Shown here: piece after piece, positions 38,229-52,106 of the stretch
Position numbering within the stretch: position 1 is the first letter of the stretch
How the letters are laid out: every line of letters begins with the position of its first letter
Assembly (NCBI GenBank): GCA_026874595.1
Contig: CM049315.1
Span: forward strand, 39,262,164-39,326,163
Reading direction: 5' to 3'
Origin: Sipunculus nudus
Taxonomy: Eukaryota; Annelida; Sipuncula; Golfingiida; Sipunculidae
DNA: 64,000 nt
Program-made: the position numbers and the translations under genes
Notes under the pieces: model-generated
Database searches by the model: none
What the model was told of the DNA's origin: nothing
What the model saw: only the letters and a program-made list of their open reading frames with translations

Positions 38229-40641
38229 GAAAGAAAGTTTCATAAAAGATATAGATCATTACAAAAGTGTTAACGTTCTTATTTATAACACTTTTTAATG
38301 TTCATCATACAACAGACCGGTTTACACTTAAATACACTGAAAACAAAGAGCGACAAAGAGAAAGAACGACGGGAAAGAACTGACATATGATCACAGTCAT
38401 TTATTTTTTTTTATTGTGTGAGGTTTCAGGTTTTGATAATTATTTGGAGAATTTATAAATCCCATCCATAATAATTGTTAACATTCTATGTACTTTCGAT
38501 GAAGAATTGTTTTCTTATTCTTCATCGGAAAGGCGTACCATAATGTTAAATTTAAAAAAAAGGAGAATGAAAAAGCACCTTGAGCCAACAAATACATTTA
38601 ATTGAAAAAGATTTAATTAGGAGAGCATTTAACACTAAGTGTTACGTATATCTAAGCGGACGTGGTCTCCAGAAAATAATGAGGGATTTCACGACAAAGT
38701 AATAGTTCATGATTCTGATTTCTATTTCTGTGGGGATAGGGCATATGGGCACATACCTTTTAGTCAGATACCTTACTTAACATATAAATTAATAGTCCAC
38801 TTTAAGTGTGTGTCATACCTGTAAAATTCAAATCTAAAATTCACTATAAACGTCTTACTTTAAATGCTATAAAATCTAAAGACGTTTCTCGTATAATCGA
38901 ATAAGCAAGCATGTTTTCTTTAATGTTCAAACACAAACGACTGATACAGACTTTCAAATTTATAATTGGATCATTACATTCCCAATTTAATAAAAGGAAA
39001 GTGACATAAGTAAGGATGACGACGCATTTTTGTTAATTATTAGGGATATAAGTGTATCGATTGTGTATGATCATTGTCTAGCATGGAAATGGGGAAGATA
39101 TATTTGCCGTTGACTCCGTTAAATTCTATAAACTGATAGATATATAAAGCACTTAAACATCCGTCCGTCAAAGACAGCTAAAATGCGCTTTAAACATCAT
39201 GAAGCAGCAAGTTATAAAACGGGAGTCGGTCGATTAAAATTAGGACGTATACCTGCTTTGTATCACACGAGAGTATATGGGCAAATGGAGGGTTGGTATT
39301 TCGTACCCTAGCCACCAAAATTCCAATCTTCGTTAGATAAAATCAACCAATATCACCCGTTTATTGTAGCCGTGTAATGTTATAACATTAATATATAAAT
39401 TGCTATAATATATCCTTATGATAATCCATTATCTGAAACATATGACCGTATTTTAGTGTTCTTAAAAACAATTGCCTGTTTTAAGAGTCTGTGCATTCTT
39501 CGGCGTTCGTTGTTAAAAAGGACTAACCTGTCAAAGTTTCTCTGGACGAGACATCATCATAGAAGATCGTGCCGATGCACACGGCTTTAGTATAGTTATA
39601 AATTTTTATTTATAAAAATTCAGAAATCATCAGAACTTTATTATTATAACTCCTTTTGGCTGTGACTGCACATACCGAATTACGTGGTAAATATTTTTAT
39701 ATTTTGAAAATGTTTGGTAACGAGTCATTTCCTGTATCGACTATAAATTGGCTGCGGCTAGGAACCCATGCGAGCCATGCCTGTAATCATGCAGTCAGAA
39801 ATTCAACAAACATGACGAGGGGTTTACCAATATGCTGTTTTGAAGCAGACCTTTTTCGCTCATATTTGGTGTTGTTAGAAAGGACACCAAAATGCTAACG
39901 ATTAGTCTGATTTATGCTAATTGACAATGTACCTTTAGGCCATTAGGCGTTGTCAAAAATGGCGAAAATATTTGCATCCCTACTGGGCGTTATAATGCGT
40001 TCCTCTGACCTAGATATAAAGGCAGTCTGGTCGTAATGTCAGAGGCCGATAAGGCGCTACTTGCCTACAGGCCACTCAATCCATATATTAAACCTGCAAT
40101 AATAAATGTTTGGAAAAGGTAGCGAAATATACTATGGCAGTGTAGACAAAATAGGCTGGCTACAGTCACGTGTAAACCATACCATTTACTCAATGCGTTT
40201 TTATAGACACAGGCGATTGTCTAATTTTTTAGTATAGAGCAAAATTAAAAATACATATATTTAAAGTTCACAATTGTTGTATAGAATGCTGTACAATTTT
40301 TGGCTGTACATTTACAATTTACAAAAGTTTATGTATGTATTAAACAGTGCCATTAAAGCGTTTCTGCTTGTGTGTTATAATTGTCTTTCTCATTTTACAT
40401 GATCTGTTAGAAATATACTGTTTACTTTCCGCCTTTCCGTAACCTTTATTCAGTTGGAAGTCCTTGTGTAATATTGCGGTATTGTAACATTTCAGACGAT
40501 AAATAAAAGACAAGACCCTTCTTTAAAGAGCATGCACTGACAAACAACGTCAAGGATAGCCATGTAGGTGAGAAGCACAGCTTCACTTGTGAATGAAGGA
40601 AGCAAATACATTTAAATGAACTGAATATTTACTTTGCCAAA
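38229..40641. other. Downstream of GH10 gene; no gene seen
   Basis: AT-rich intergenic DNA. I found no convincing AATAAA within ~350 bases of the GH10 stop codon. A small AT palindrome (AAATTTTTATTTATAAAAATT) lies near 39,600. Short frames such as 38,639-38,824 and 39,656-39,898 lack domains and splice support. Confidence 0.5.
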
Positions 40642-40836
40642 CAGAAACGGATCCAGGTGTGTGTGTGGGGGGGGGGGGGTCCAAGGGTCCGGACCGACCT
40701 ATTTTTTAAGGTTTTCATGCCATTTTTTGCGGTCTGGACCCCCTTATCTTGACCTGGGGCCCCCTTTTATGGATTTGTCATTAGTTCACCTGGGTTTAAC
40801 CCCCCTCCTTTTTCATAAATCCTTGATCCGCCCCTG
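40642..40836. mobile_element. hAT-like MITE with CCGGATC-type ends
   Basis: The left end reads CAGAAACGGATCCAGG and the right end, reverse-complemented, reads CAGGGGCGGATCAAGG. They enclose G-run and CCCCC-rich sequence of the kind common in animal hAT-derived MITEs. I saw no convincing 8-base target duplication. The 68-codon frame across it is incidental. Confidence 0.65.
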
Positions 40837-40859
40837 CTAAAATCACCTACAAGTATAAT

Positions 40860-41760
40860 ACGTAATATTTGTTAAAGGTTCGCAAAAGAGATCTTGACAA
40901 GGATATTCGGATGAATATAATAATAACATTAGTACATCGTCGTGATATTTTTGTCCCTATTAGGATGATTCTATTGACTTTCCGGCTTGAGGAATCCATA
41001 TATACATCCTTGCGACCATCCAAAAATAGCGCCCACCATGCAATTACGACCAAGTTTCTTGCTTCCGAATATATATCTACGAATAACGAACAAATCAACA
41101 CCGAAAAAGTCAAACTGATGAAACGATCCTTCTTCATGGTTTTATTGAACAACTGTCCACTTCTTGCAACTGATATTTTCTATTGTGAGATAACTTTACT
41201 GTTTAATTGTATATGTTATATATGAAGCACCCTTTCGGAACTTTCTTAATTCTCTTATATTTCATGTGTTCAGTCTTTTGTTTTTATTTTGTGGCCAGAA
41301 TGATAATATTCAAGTTAAACAAAATTCCTTGAAAATTTAGGACAGTCCCTTTATTTTTGCGAGACTCACATTCTATTTAATGTCCTTAAATCAATAAGCT
41401 GTCCCCATATATTTTAGTAACAATTCTCGTTAACAAAGACATTATAGCAAGGGAATGATACTTTAAATTGGTTCCCTTTTACTTTTTTCCCAAATATATA
41501 CCCAATATATATTGCCTAAAATTATAAATTTTGTTTAGCTGAGATCATAACCGAGGTTTTTCGAATATATCGGTTTTAGAACTTTTAAATTAGGTTAAAA
41601 GCTTCCGAATGAAAAATAGGAATACATTACTGAAAACCATCTTCTTTCAGTGAATACAAATTTTGATCTAGATATGATATGTATTCTCCGTCATACCTGA
41701 ATCAGAGGAAAATGTGCAGTGACCAAAGGGGTTCAGAATACAAGAATTAACATTTCTTGG
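40860..41760. other. No gene supported; overlapping frames on both strands
   Basis: A 118-codon + frame (40,869-41,225) and a 101-codon - frame (40,847-41,152) cover the same DNA. Neither has a recognisable domain or a clear splice structure, so both are probably chance. Confidence 0.4.
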
Positions 41761-41762
41761 TA

Positions 41763-42091
41763 AAATTGCAAATTAGGGGACCTCTTTTCATGTCTCTAAC
41801 ATGATAATCTGACCACATTTCAATGTTTTTATGTGTGTTTTTTTTGTAAGATGAAGTTGACCTTCAGGTGATTCAAATGATATGATGTAAATTGTGTTTC
41901 CAATTTTTTATTTCATGGAAAATATGGTTACAGCGAAAAATCTGTTTTTGTCATTACAGGCGCTTTAACCTTACGTAATAATGACGTGACGTCGATACCA
42001 TGTGACCACAATACATTCTGATGTATTTATATCTTGAACTATGGTTACATGGTGTGACCACACTTTACTTGAAATGTCTTTCTGTTTGTTA

Positions 42092-42125
<34 letters not shown>

Positions 42126-42918
42126 CAAATACTGACAATATTAAAGCACATTATGATATATTAATAAGCATATTATGATATATTCATAATTTTAGTGACC
42201 ACATTTTTATCAATTACCTTCATTTTAATTAGTCATGACCTTTGAAACCGCGAGTACTAAAAAACAATGGTGGTCCCTCGTTTGTTCCTCGTCTATCTCT
42301 AATTTCGGTGGTCTGCACTCGAGGAAGATATTTACGTCTAACCGTTGTGACAGACAGTAGTCTCATAGGGAACAATACGTCTTGTCTTAAGTGTACTTTG
42401 GATTGTGTTCCCACAAAACTAACCCATATACTTTAGAATGTGTTGATTTGGTTAAAAAAATAAGACATACATAGAGACGCAGCTGAAGCGAAAAAAGTAC
42501 CCGTGGTCAGTCGAATACACTCCCACTCGACGGTTGTTTACGTTTTGGCGGCACGATATAAGTCCTGTCAAATGTGGATACTTTGGGGTAAAAGTAATGT
42601 TCTAAATAAACGCATGAATTATACATGCACCTTTTTTAAACATAAACTTCTTTTGTAACGGGTTTACTTATGTATTTACTACGATTCAGGTCTTCGTGTC
42701 ATGACATCTTTGACTGCAAGTAAATATCGCAGTTTATTTTTCTGCAATGTACCGTTTTTGACACTTCAAAGCAAAATTATTTATTACTAAATATATGTAT
42801 ATGTTAAATCATTCGAATAACCTGAACGTCAACTTCATCTTACAAAAAAATTATTGAAATGTGGTTATACCGTACAGTTAGGGACATGAATAGAGGTCCC
42901 CTAACTTGCACTTTTACT
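41763..42918. mobile_element. About 1.15 kb inverted-repeat element
   Basis: Arms of about 110-118 bases at 41,763-41,880 and 42,809-42,918 are imperfect reverse complements. Shared blocks include TTAGGGGACCTCT, CCACATTTCAAT and TTTGTAAGATGAAGTTGA. The interior has no gene but includes an AT microsatellite at 42,093-42,122. It fits a long-TIR non-autonomous DNA transposon. Confidence 0.7.
42093..42122. repeat. (AT)n microsatellite
   Basis: About 15 AT dinucleotides within the inverted-repeat element. Further AT runs lie at 42,963-42,978 and 43,058-43,097, the last close to the left edge of duplication copy 2. Confidence 0.9.
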
Positions 42919-43057
42919 CATTTTTCCGAATTTGGGCCTCCACATATGCGATTTGATATAAAATATATATATATATAAAATATTAGTAACAGGAAACGTT
43001 CGTCATCATCAGCACACATGTCTTAATTAACTACACTTCTACACATACCAATTTTTA

Positions 43058-43091
<34 letters not shown>

Positions 43092-44534
43092 ATATTTAAT
43101 TATCTTTTTAACGCCGATATGGACGACCTATACTTAAAGTGCACGATTTTATTAAATTGATGTAATAACTTCACAACGCTCATTGACACCATATAAAATT
43201 AATACGTCGTATTAACCTTTATATTTATCCCCGCACATTAAACGTTTTCTCTTATTATGAATTTATTGTCCTTCATATGGCCGGTTACATGTGGCTTTAA
43301 AATGTGAATCAGATAAATATATAATTGCACAGTTCACAACATTGTTAAAACAGAGACCACAATGCAGTTAGAAGCAAAGTGAACTACCACCAATATATTG
43401 CTTTACAATATACTAATGCTGTGCACAGTTTCAGTGTATCCAATCACATCGCTGGATGTCTTCAGATAATTGAGGTAACACAGGTAATAAAAAGTATTGG
43501 ATAAGAAAGTTCTTACTACTGATTGATTTACAGAATGCGTCACGTTTAGTATAGGATCACAGCCATCAAGATGAGCCAATCACCTGCATCAGAAGCAGAC
43601 AATTTCTGTGTTTCGCATCTCACAGCTGAACGTGGTTCCGTGATTTAGGATGTAAGAGTAAGTATGTATGAAATACTCACATTAAATAATGTCAATATAG
43701 TGATCTTTTTTAAGGAAATTACTATATATATCAAGTTGACTGCCAAACATTAAACTAAGAGAATTTTGTTTTTATTAAACAATTTCAGGAAGCCCAGTGG
43801 AACAATAGTCATCACATGATCACTGAAATGTGAAAAGAGCGGACTAAGTTAACACATTAATTCAAAGATATTTGGTGGCCAATTACTTGTATTTGACGAA
43901 TTTATCTTTATCAAGGGTTAATTCATATCTTTAAATAAAAATTATTGAAAAATTGCACTTAAGAATAATTCAAAATATAAAATATACCTCTAAAAGCAGT
44001 AATTATGCACAAAAATCCAGGCATTCAAGGAGTCGACTATCACTTCTACAGTGACATCTCGAATATATGAACATTTCCCTTATAATATTCATCGCAAAGT
44101 TTTTAATTAAGATTTAAATCAATATTATGATCAAGCAAACCTAAATCGCTCATTATACGTCCATATTCATCAACATTTAGTTAGTTCCTTATTAGAAGCA
44201 ACACCTGACAATGTTATAGACAATAAAGGCTAAGGTACTAAGTGCGTTATGCATAGCCCCATTATTCTTTCTCTCGGGAACAGACGATTGGCAGAAATCA
44301 ATGTCAGTCGCACTCTATTTCAGTAGAGCACATGATAGTTGTAATACGTTTAAAATAATGGTTCAATACTAAAAAAAACAAACTGACAGGCTTTCTGTGC
44401 AAAACAAAGCATTCATGTCAGTCAACCAGAATTACAAAACTATTTCTTCTGAAACAGGAGAAAGAATGATATTAAACCCCATTAGTTCATTGTTTATTGT
44501 GCCAGAAAACATTAAAACATTTTATAGGAAAAGG

Positions 44535-44617
44535 GGTACATTAAACGTCTAGAAGGGAGAACATAAAACCTTTAGCCCGGAGAGGTGTAGCGCGGGATGA
44601 CTCCTGGCTTCATTTCG
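44535..44617 (+). other. Possible 5' untranslated leader exon of lectin-like gene 2
   Basis: Matches 1,420-1,504, ending CATTTCG before a GTAAGG donor at 44,618. The corresponding acceptor is at 45,213-45,215. The left edge is arbitrary. Confidence 0.35.
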
Positions 44618-45215
44618 GTAAGGTATATATCGTATATCATATCAATTTCAGATTTGCTTCATTCTGATTGAGACTCATTTTTATTTTTTTTAACATTTTA
44701 TCCGTTTTAATTCAAAAATGATAAAATATTTGCTAACACGATTTCATTAGCTTACCAAGAAGAACCGCTTAGCCGGAAAATAACAAATTAACATTGATAT
44801 TTTGTAAAACATTCTCGGAAACAGTCTCCACTAGGCTTGGCCGTCTTAATTTTACGTACCGAAAAAGGAAGACACAAATCACATTAAATGGTGCAAATCC
44901 CTGAATTAAGCTGAAATAAAATAGCAAGGGTTATTTGCGAAGTTTTTCATTGGGTTTAAGACGTAATACAATGCTACTATTTTTCATTTGATGAAATTTT
45001 ATAAACCAAAAAATTTATATTTCAATTAATTGATGTAACTGTCACATATAATTCTATGTTTCCAGTAACATTATATTGTTTAAAGGTATAGCTTACCACC
45101 TGGGACAATCAAAGCGATAGAAACAATTCCACTTTCAGATTGGTTTGTGCTCAAAATGGATAAAACAAACGATTTAATTGGTGTTAACGACAGTGTTACA
45201 CTTTCTTTTTTCCAG

Positions 45216-45239
45216 ATGAAAAAACTTCCAAGAAAGTGA
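45216..45239 (+). promoter_or_regulatory. Upstream short open reading frame in leader of lectin-like gene 2
   Basis: The leader part of exon 1 begins right after the acceptor with ATG and seven codons (MKKLPRK) then a stop, 24 bases before the main start. Gene 1 lacks this ATG because a short deletion removed it. A translational effect is inferred only. Confidence 0.35.
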
Positions 45240-45263
45240 GAGCTTCTGTTAGGTTTTACTGCG

Positions 45264-48200
45264 ATGTTTGCCATCCTGAGTTCGGTGTTTATTTTTATTG
45301 GTGTGGCACATTTATCAGGTAAACAGCCTTCTTCTTCAGAGTTCCCATGTATGAGGAGCCAATATGTTGGGGTAAAGCATGGGGTTAACATATTACAAAT
45401 GAATTATCCCAAGCAGTTACTTTTTCCCAAAAGTAAAAATTAATGCGCATACTTTTATCATTTAAAAAGTAAGGTGTAACGAGTACATATTTGCAAATGA
45501 AACAAATAAAGTTTACAGTTCAACATTGAACATATTTAAAGTTATTTTAAATTACTTTTTTTATAGTTTGGAATGAAACAAACGATTCAAACGCTCGTTA
45601 TGAAATCAAACGAGTGTACAAGACCCCTATGTCTTTAAAGGAATGTGGAAATATATGCAATGGACAAAGAACACCGTCGTGCGTCGATAAAAACGTGCAT
45701 GCAGGTGTATGCATTTTGTTCGGACGAAGCTTACTGCATCAAACGGATGCTGACACAAAATGTACTCCTAGCACTGCTGGTAATGTGTGTGCATGTGTGT
45801 GCGGTATATTCTCTGATTTCTGTATGTCTTATGTAATTTGATCAATGCATTATCCTGTACATTTAGCTCTACATATCCGCAAGAAATTTAACCTCTACAT
45901 GTCTGCATGTACTTTTTAACTTATACCTAAATTTTAACCTCATGTAATTCTGGTAATATGTTGACATGAATTTTGGTTTTAAAAGGATAACACGAAATCG
46001 TTGACTGGATAAATATAACTTAGAAATCATGTATTTTATGGACCCCAGGTCACAATGCATATTTTTACATGAAAAGTAAGATATATTGTGGACTACATAC
46101 TTCGTTTTATTTGTACATTGCGTTTTTATTATAGGTGTAAATGAAGAATTCCCTAGGATGGCCCCTTTACTGGGTAAAAATATATTGTCCTATATTTTTT
46201 TAATTTATGTTATAAAGATGCTTTTGATTTTAATTGTTTTACGCACGGGATATTTTTCATGCTTTTCTAACCAAATGCGGGTATTTTTTTAAACCATGCA
46301 TGGGATAGCAGTTCCATTAAATCTATTGCAAGATAAATCTTTTAAAGTCCCTAGTCATAGTGCTAACTGAATTTACTAGGTTACATATAAGAAAATATAT
46401 ACATAATGATATAACTGATGGTAGTCAAAAACTTGACTAAGAGTTATATAGAGTTGTTAAATTTACATTTTAGTACATTGTGTTCTTACTGCAGGTAGAA
46501 ATGCCCAACCATCACGTAAGACAGGAAAACCAATTATCCCCCAGTGTTTTCTTGATATATGATTTATTTGTATTGTATAATTAAATTTGTATTTAGAATA
46601 TCAGTGTTTTTTTACTGCTATATTTATATTAGCTGGAATTCTTATTAATATTAACGATTGGGGAGAGGGAATTTCTTTATTCTATAAGGGGTAGCTGCTG
46701 TAAGTTTAATGCAACATAGATCATGATCATTATACTAATGGAGTTCTACTTAATGTTTCCAGATGAATTTAAAAATCCCTTGGAGTGATTTAACAATCTA
46801 CACTAAATGATTAATGTTTCGAAAACCTCCTAGACTAAACAATAATATCGATAAAATATAGCTTTAACAACCTATAAGAAATCGTTCTTTTACATACAAA
46901 AGAAAAGTTGTTTTATGTTAATGAATAGTAAATGGCATGGTCTGTTATCTTTTTTATGACTCGGAAACTTCAATTTAAAATTTGTCATTTACTGGTACTA
47001 ACAGCAATTTATGATGCCTTATATTTGAAGCATTTATCTAATTAGATAAAACATCTAGACTAATAGCTTGCACAATGGACACCCAAGAGTATATTTCGTG
47101 TTTAGATTTGTCGTTGCGTACCCCATTTTTTTTATATTTTATTGACACACATTGCACAACGTATTGCATGAAAACTTCGGCAAATAAGTTACAAGGGATT
47201 ATACATAGATTCCTGGCGTCATGATCATGTGAAATTGTTGGTAGCTTCATGCTGTTTTTGTGTAACATATTAACTTTATAATTATTATTTTATTATCTTA
47301 TCGTATATTATAACAACAGTTGTTAAATTGAGTCATTAGCGGAGACAGGATTTACAGGATAATGAAAAATGCCAAACGAAATATTATTCTTTTGCATAGA
47401 ATTATCTCTTTGTTGTGATATAATGATATTACCATAATTTAAGGGGTTAATATTAGATTGAAGTAATTCAGTTCACTCTCCGCAAAATAAAATCATTAAT
47501 AAAATAAATTATGTAATATAAAATTTTAGTTAAATCACAATTGGTTTTTTTTTTATTTAATTTATATCAAATAATCTATTCACATTGATGATAAAATTGA
47601 AGGATGTGTAGGCGAATTTGATCATCGTCTCTTGACCGGACCAACAGAAAGACATGGTTCCTGTTTCATATTCAGAAGTGGAGCTAGTGTGAGTTTCAAA
47701 GAAGCAGAGAAAGACTGTGAGGCCTCTGGTTCCCAACTGGCCGTGCTCTTTCCCCAAAAGCAGCACGAGCATATTGTGAGCATCATTAAAAGGGACATAT
47801 CACTTCATCCACCAGGTAAGCGATTATTTATGTGAGTATGTGTGTATGTATCAATCCGCTGACGAGCATTCATGAATTTTCTTTCGATTCCGAGTTTTTC
47901 TTACCCAGACTGTGAACTTTGAAAAATCGGTAAATAAGTAATTGTAGGGATATTGCCCAATATATTTAAATTTAGAACTTCAGCTGTCTCTGTAATCACC
48001 TACCTACTGAAAATTTAATGAGTAAATCCATTTTCTCACATATGTACTGTGGCATCTCTTCAGGCGGAATCAAATTCACAAACTATTTTTACTGGGCTGG
48101 TGCTTCATACTCGTCATTTGAAGGGAAATGGGTCTGGCTTGGAGGAAAACGAATGGATGAGACCTGGAAGAACTGGGGAGAAGGATACCCATACCTTTCT

Positions 48201-49051
48201 ATATTTAATAACCGTCTGGCTCTGAGAGCTGGGGGATCATTTCAGTGGTTGTGTAGAAACAGCATTGTGTCTGGATCCAAATGGCAAGGTTGGATATGTG
48301 AACAGCGGATGGAAGGAAATAAGGTGAGAATATCCTGTTTATAGTTTCTGAAAAAAAATGTATATATATAGGGAATATTATTTCATTGAATTGACATGTG
48401 CTGAGTATATCTCGAAGAAATCTTGATTTATACAAGATATAATAATACACCAGTGTTTTCAGGGCCCATTTACCTAATAGTGTGTCACTTCCATTTGCAA
48501 TCCCTTTCCAGGAATCAGATAAGTAAACAAAGATAAACAATGCATCGTCAGTATATGTTTCGATAACCATGTGATAAAAATGTGTTCTTCGTTCGAAAAT
48601 AATATAGACTAAAACCCAGCATTGTGATGACAATGGATACACTGGCAAAGCAAATCATTAGAGACTATACCGGTTCTTTATTTTACGATACTTTTAGTAG
48701 TTGTAGACTGCAGAAACGGAGTATCTAATTAAGTTTCATATAGCTTGGGGCACTTTTAACCGTAGAAAAGGAGATCCACAATAAAGAATACATTGATTGG
48801 GTATATGTCACCTAGTCGACTGTTCCATATTGTAGGGGCTGAACAAGCCTTTAAAGGACCTGCATTCGCTGCTTTTAAACAAATGAAAGACCCACATTTT
48901 CAAAGTTGCCTTAAAGCTTAATAATTTTTCAGATTTAATATTTTTTAATCAAATTGGAGACCTTTATTAGAAATGGTTTAAAATTACTTTTCTATGATTT
49001 TTTTCATCGAATTTAATTCATATATTTTTGCAGGTAGTTTCGCTTCATTGA
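45264..49051 (+). CDS. Secreted PAN/Apple-like plus C-type-lectin-like protein, gene 2 (acceptor of exon 5 mutated)
   Basis: Exons by homology to gene 1: 45264-45318, 45567-45779, 46135-46173, 46495-46515, 47588 (or 47603)-47815, 48064-48323, 49034-49051. Coding lengths match gene 1 and no in-frame stop appears. Signal peptide MFAILSSVFIFIGVAHLSG, PAN-like exon (ECGNIC...GVCILF) and lectin-like exons (GSCFIF, FEGKWVW, WKNWGEG, WICEQ) are all kept. Oddity: the bases before exon 5 read TTG where gene 1 has TAG, so the AG acceptor is gone. The next AG, ending at 47,602, would restore splicing in frame, replacing six residues (HDKIEG) by one and keeping the following cysteine. The gene may therefore give a slightly shorter protein, skip the exon, or be on its way to a pseudogene. 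Confidence 0.7.
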
Positions 49052-49169
49052 ACATTGAGTTTTCAAGTAGATCCAACACAGTGAATCACTGAGGTAGCAA
49101 GTTACATTCGGAGTTAGTTTTGATTTGCAAATATAGTATATAATACAAGATGGAGAAGAAGATATTATA

Positions 49170-49175
49170 AATAAA
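49170..49175 (+). terminator. Polyadenylation signal AATAAA, lectin-like gene 2
   Basis: About 120 bases after the stop codon, at the position equivalent to 6,241 in gene 1. Confidence 0.5.
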
Positions 49176-50566
49176 CGATAGGATGCCGTTGGAATGAACA
49201 GAGGAAGGTGGAAAAATATCTTTATAAATCTGACGCAAAGTAAAAACTAAAATAATTTCAATAGTTTCATACTGATATTTTTATTCCATCCAGTCCCTAA
49301 ACAACCACAACTAAGTAACTGTTTGAGTTTATGGATTAGTTTGTTCTTAAATCAACATCCTAGCATCTCTTTTTAAGATGGGTGTTGTTATTATACATAA
49401 TTTTTGATGATGTAAACTGCTATCATTAAGTCAAACCCGCATATTTCTAAATTCAATGGTATTTCAATACCCTGTCACGCTTAGTTAAAGTCGATCTGAT
49501 TTGAATTAAGGTAGCCGATGTGAATATGTACATTCCAGCTTTGATCGGTATCTGTATCAGCCAGTTGGGAGAAAAAATACTATGGCATTATCCAACTGGA
49601 TACATTTCATATTTGTCTGTAATAAAGTGTGCTAAATGGATCAAACACTTTTGTCGTCTGAAAACCGTGTACATAAATGTAGAGACTTAAACGAAAACCG
49701 TGTACATAAATGTAGGGACTAAAACCTGATTATCTGTGTGTATATACTTGGAAAAGTGCTCCTATAATATTTAATGCATATACACACATACGCATATATG
49801 CACATAGCTTTAGGCAAGGATCAAATCTGAAGTATGCAGATTTAAGAAGTGTGTTATATCCAACCACATAGATACATACACATGATAACTTATAGTAAGA
49901 TTATCTGTTCTACAAACAAGGATTTGTTTCTAATTTACTCCTGAACAAGTATAAAGAAGGAGATACTGATAAAACTGAAATCTACATATTGTAGAAAAGT
50001 TAACCTCTTATCTTGCACATAAAAAACACAGTTTTAGAGTGTTTTAAACAGTTAAACAAGTTTCAGAATTGAAGCTTTGTGGTTTAACCTTGAAATATAA
50101 AAATGCCAGAGTTTGAAATACGTAGCTGTATCGCAACTGATGGCCGTGCCAGAGCCGACTCTGCCGGTGATAGGAAACAGAAAATTATCTCTTTTGTATT
50201 TGCTACATATTATAATGCACCTTTCCATAGATGGTGATATTTTTTTTAAATCAGGTTAAGGGGAGGGCTTTGGTGTTCCCTCATAGGTACCCATGACACC
50301 CTCGTTATTAGGTTTCTGCGTGCAATGACTTGATTGTCGTATTTTGGGAATTTTCAAACGTTGCTTTCCGTTTGTGTCATAACCTGATGACAAATCGCCC
50401 ACCCCAACCTTGCTGTTCCGATGAAAGTAAGAGGTTTCTTACGTGAACTTATAGAAATATTCTTGTTGTGCGCGAGCCAATTATGTGAATTCAGCATTTC
50501 TACCACTGATAGACTGACATGACAAACAGTCTTTGGAAATAGAGTTAATATGCCAAAATAGAATAT
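49176..50566. other. No gene seen; duplicated intergenic DNA
   Basis: Counterpart of 6,250-7,667, with small indels. No exon or element recognised. Confidence 0.5.
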
Positions 50567-52048
50567 AACCCCAGTATATGTAGGAGTTGGATAGGTAACG
50601 TTTGTTCAATGTTGGACCAACATCCTTAAAACTACTGTTGGACAGCCAACATTAAGCCAAAGTTGGACCAACATATGAGAACAAATGTTGGGTATTTAAT
50701 GTTGGACCAACATTGCAGATATGTCAGGGGAAAATATGAAATATATATGGATTCAAGAATGATATCAACAGGGAAGCATACAGGCCGACAGACAAAATAC
50801 AGAGCTAGTTGTTTGCACATGTCAAGTCGGTGCTTGGATATATTTCATTCATATCTGTTCTAGATTTTTATTTTTAATTAAATTATCAGCCCTGGTATGA
50901 TTTAAATCACTGCAAAAAAAGTCCAAAAACTCATCATATTTTAAATTTTTAGGTAAATTAGACCATTTTCATATGTCTTTCACAAAATTAATTTACATGT
51001 ATAAATATATATACTTACTGTTCATTCTCTAAAATACTATTTAAATAATCTATACTATAAAAATCTGAATTATATGATTAAATTTGCTAATAAATATGAA
51101 AAAGGAAATATTTTAATCTTTGGAAATTAATCTCATTATTGAATAGAGAGACAGTTTGATTACAACTATAACTTTAAGTGAAGTATAAATAATAAACTGA
51201 GGCTTAACAAACTACTCAAGTCTGATAATTGTGGCCTACGTGGATGCAATGCTTGAGGACTATCAATCACCACTAAGCCCAACCATGGTCTGGAGGCAGT
51301 TTGTAACATGATCCTTTGGCGCCAAAAGTGACCCCCTGGAGTGTTTGGCCAGTCATTTAAGCTAGATCATCCAGACTGAACAGACATCCTGAGGTAAGTT
51401 TATAAGAATTATTTACTTTAACCAACACATGAATTGATCAAACCTGGATATACATACCTCAAAATTGTTCAGTATATATATGGATCTTAACGAATAATGA
51501 ATTTGAACTTCATATACTGGTTATATATGATAAAATTGTCCAAGTACTTTGTGTTATGTATGGCAATTAATATATAATCACCTGTTCTTTAACCATATAA
51601 GAATTAATATTAGTGAAAAGCAGTACTATGTCATATATGGTATGTATGATCTTGTATTAGTGTTTGATACTACGTGGTGCTGTTATGGCTATCACCTTTG
51701 TCATTTGCTATGCTGTTACTTGTGTAGGGGCACAGAATTTGACTGGGGGGCTTTACACATGGTACAGAGCCAGTATAACAGTGCTGCTTATAAAGGGGGC
51801 CAATGCCAGCCTTGCCAGCACAAAGCTCAGGGTTGTATACTTGACCCCTGAGACTCCTGAGGTCATGTTTTGATACATCATTGTGACCACTTGTCCCCTG
51901 TCTCTTCCACAATGATGTCCTGTAGTATGTAATACATATATATACAAAAGGTATTATGTTATGCTTCTGTCCCTTCATACTACAAAATTATCTTATACTA
52001 CCATTGCTTTGACTCTGTCACCCTGAATTACATTAGTGTGTGTGTGTG

Positions 52049-52050
52049 TC

Positions 52051-52103
<53 letters not shown>
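52049..52103. repeat. (AT)n microsatellite preceded by (TG)n
   Basis: A short TG run at about 52,035 is followed by AT dinucleotides to about 52,103. Confidence 0.9.

Positions 52104-52106
<3 letters not shown>

Noticed and set aside
40847-41225. Overlapping long frames on both strands
   Set aside because: Opposite-strand frames over the same DNA with no domain, splice sites or duplication to test conservation; most likely chance.
48205-48648. 147-codon minus-strand frame, the longest in the window
   Set aside because: It runs antisense through lectin gene 2 exon 6 and the following intron. The matching place in copy 1 is broken into short frames, so it is a shadow of the real exon.
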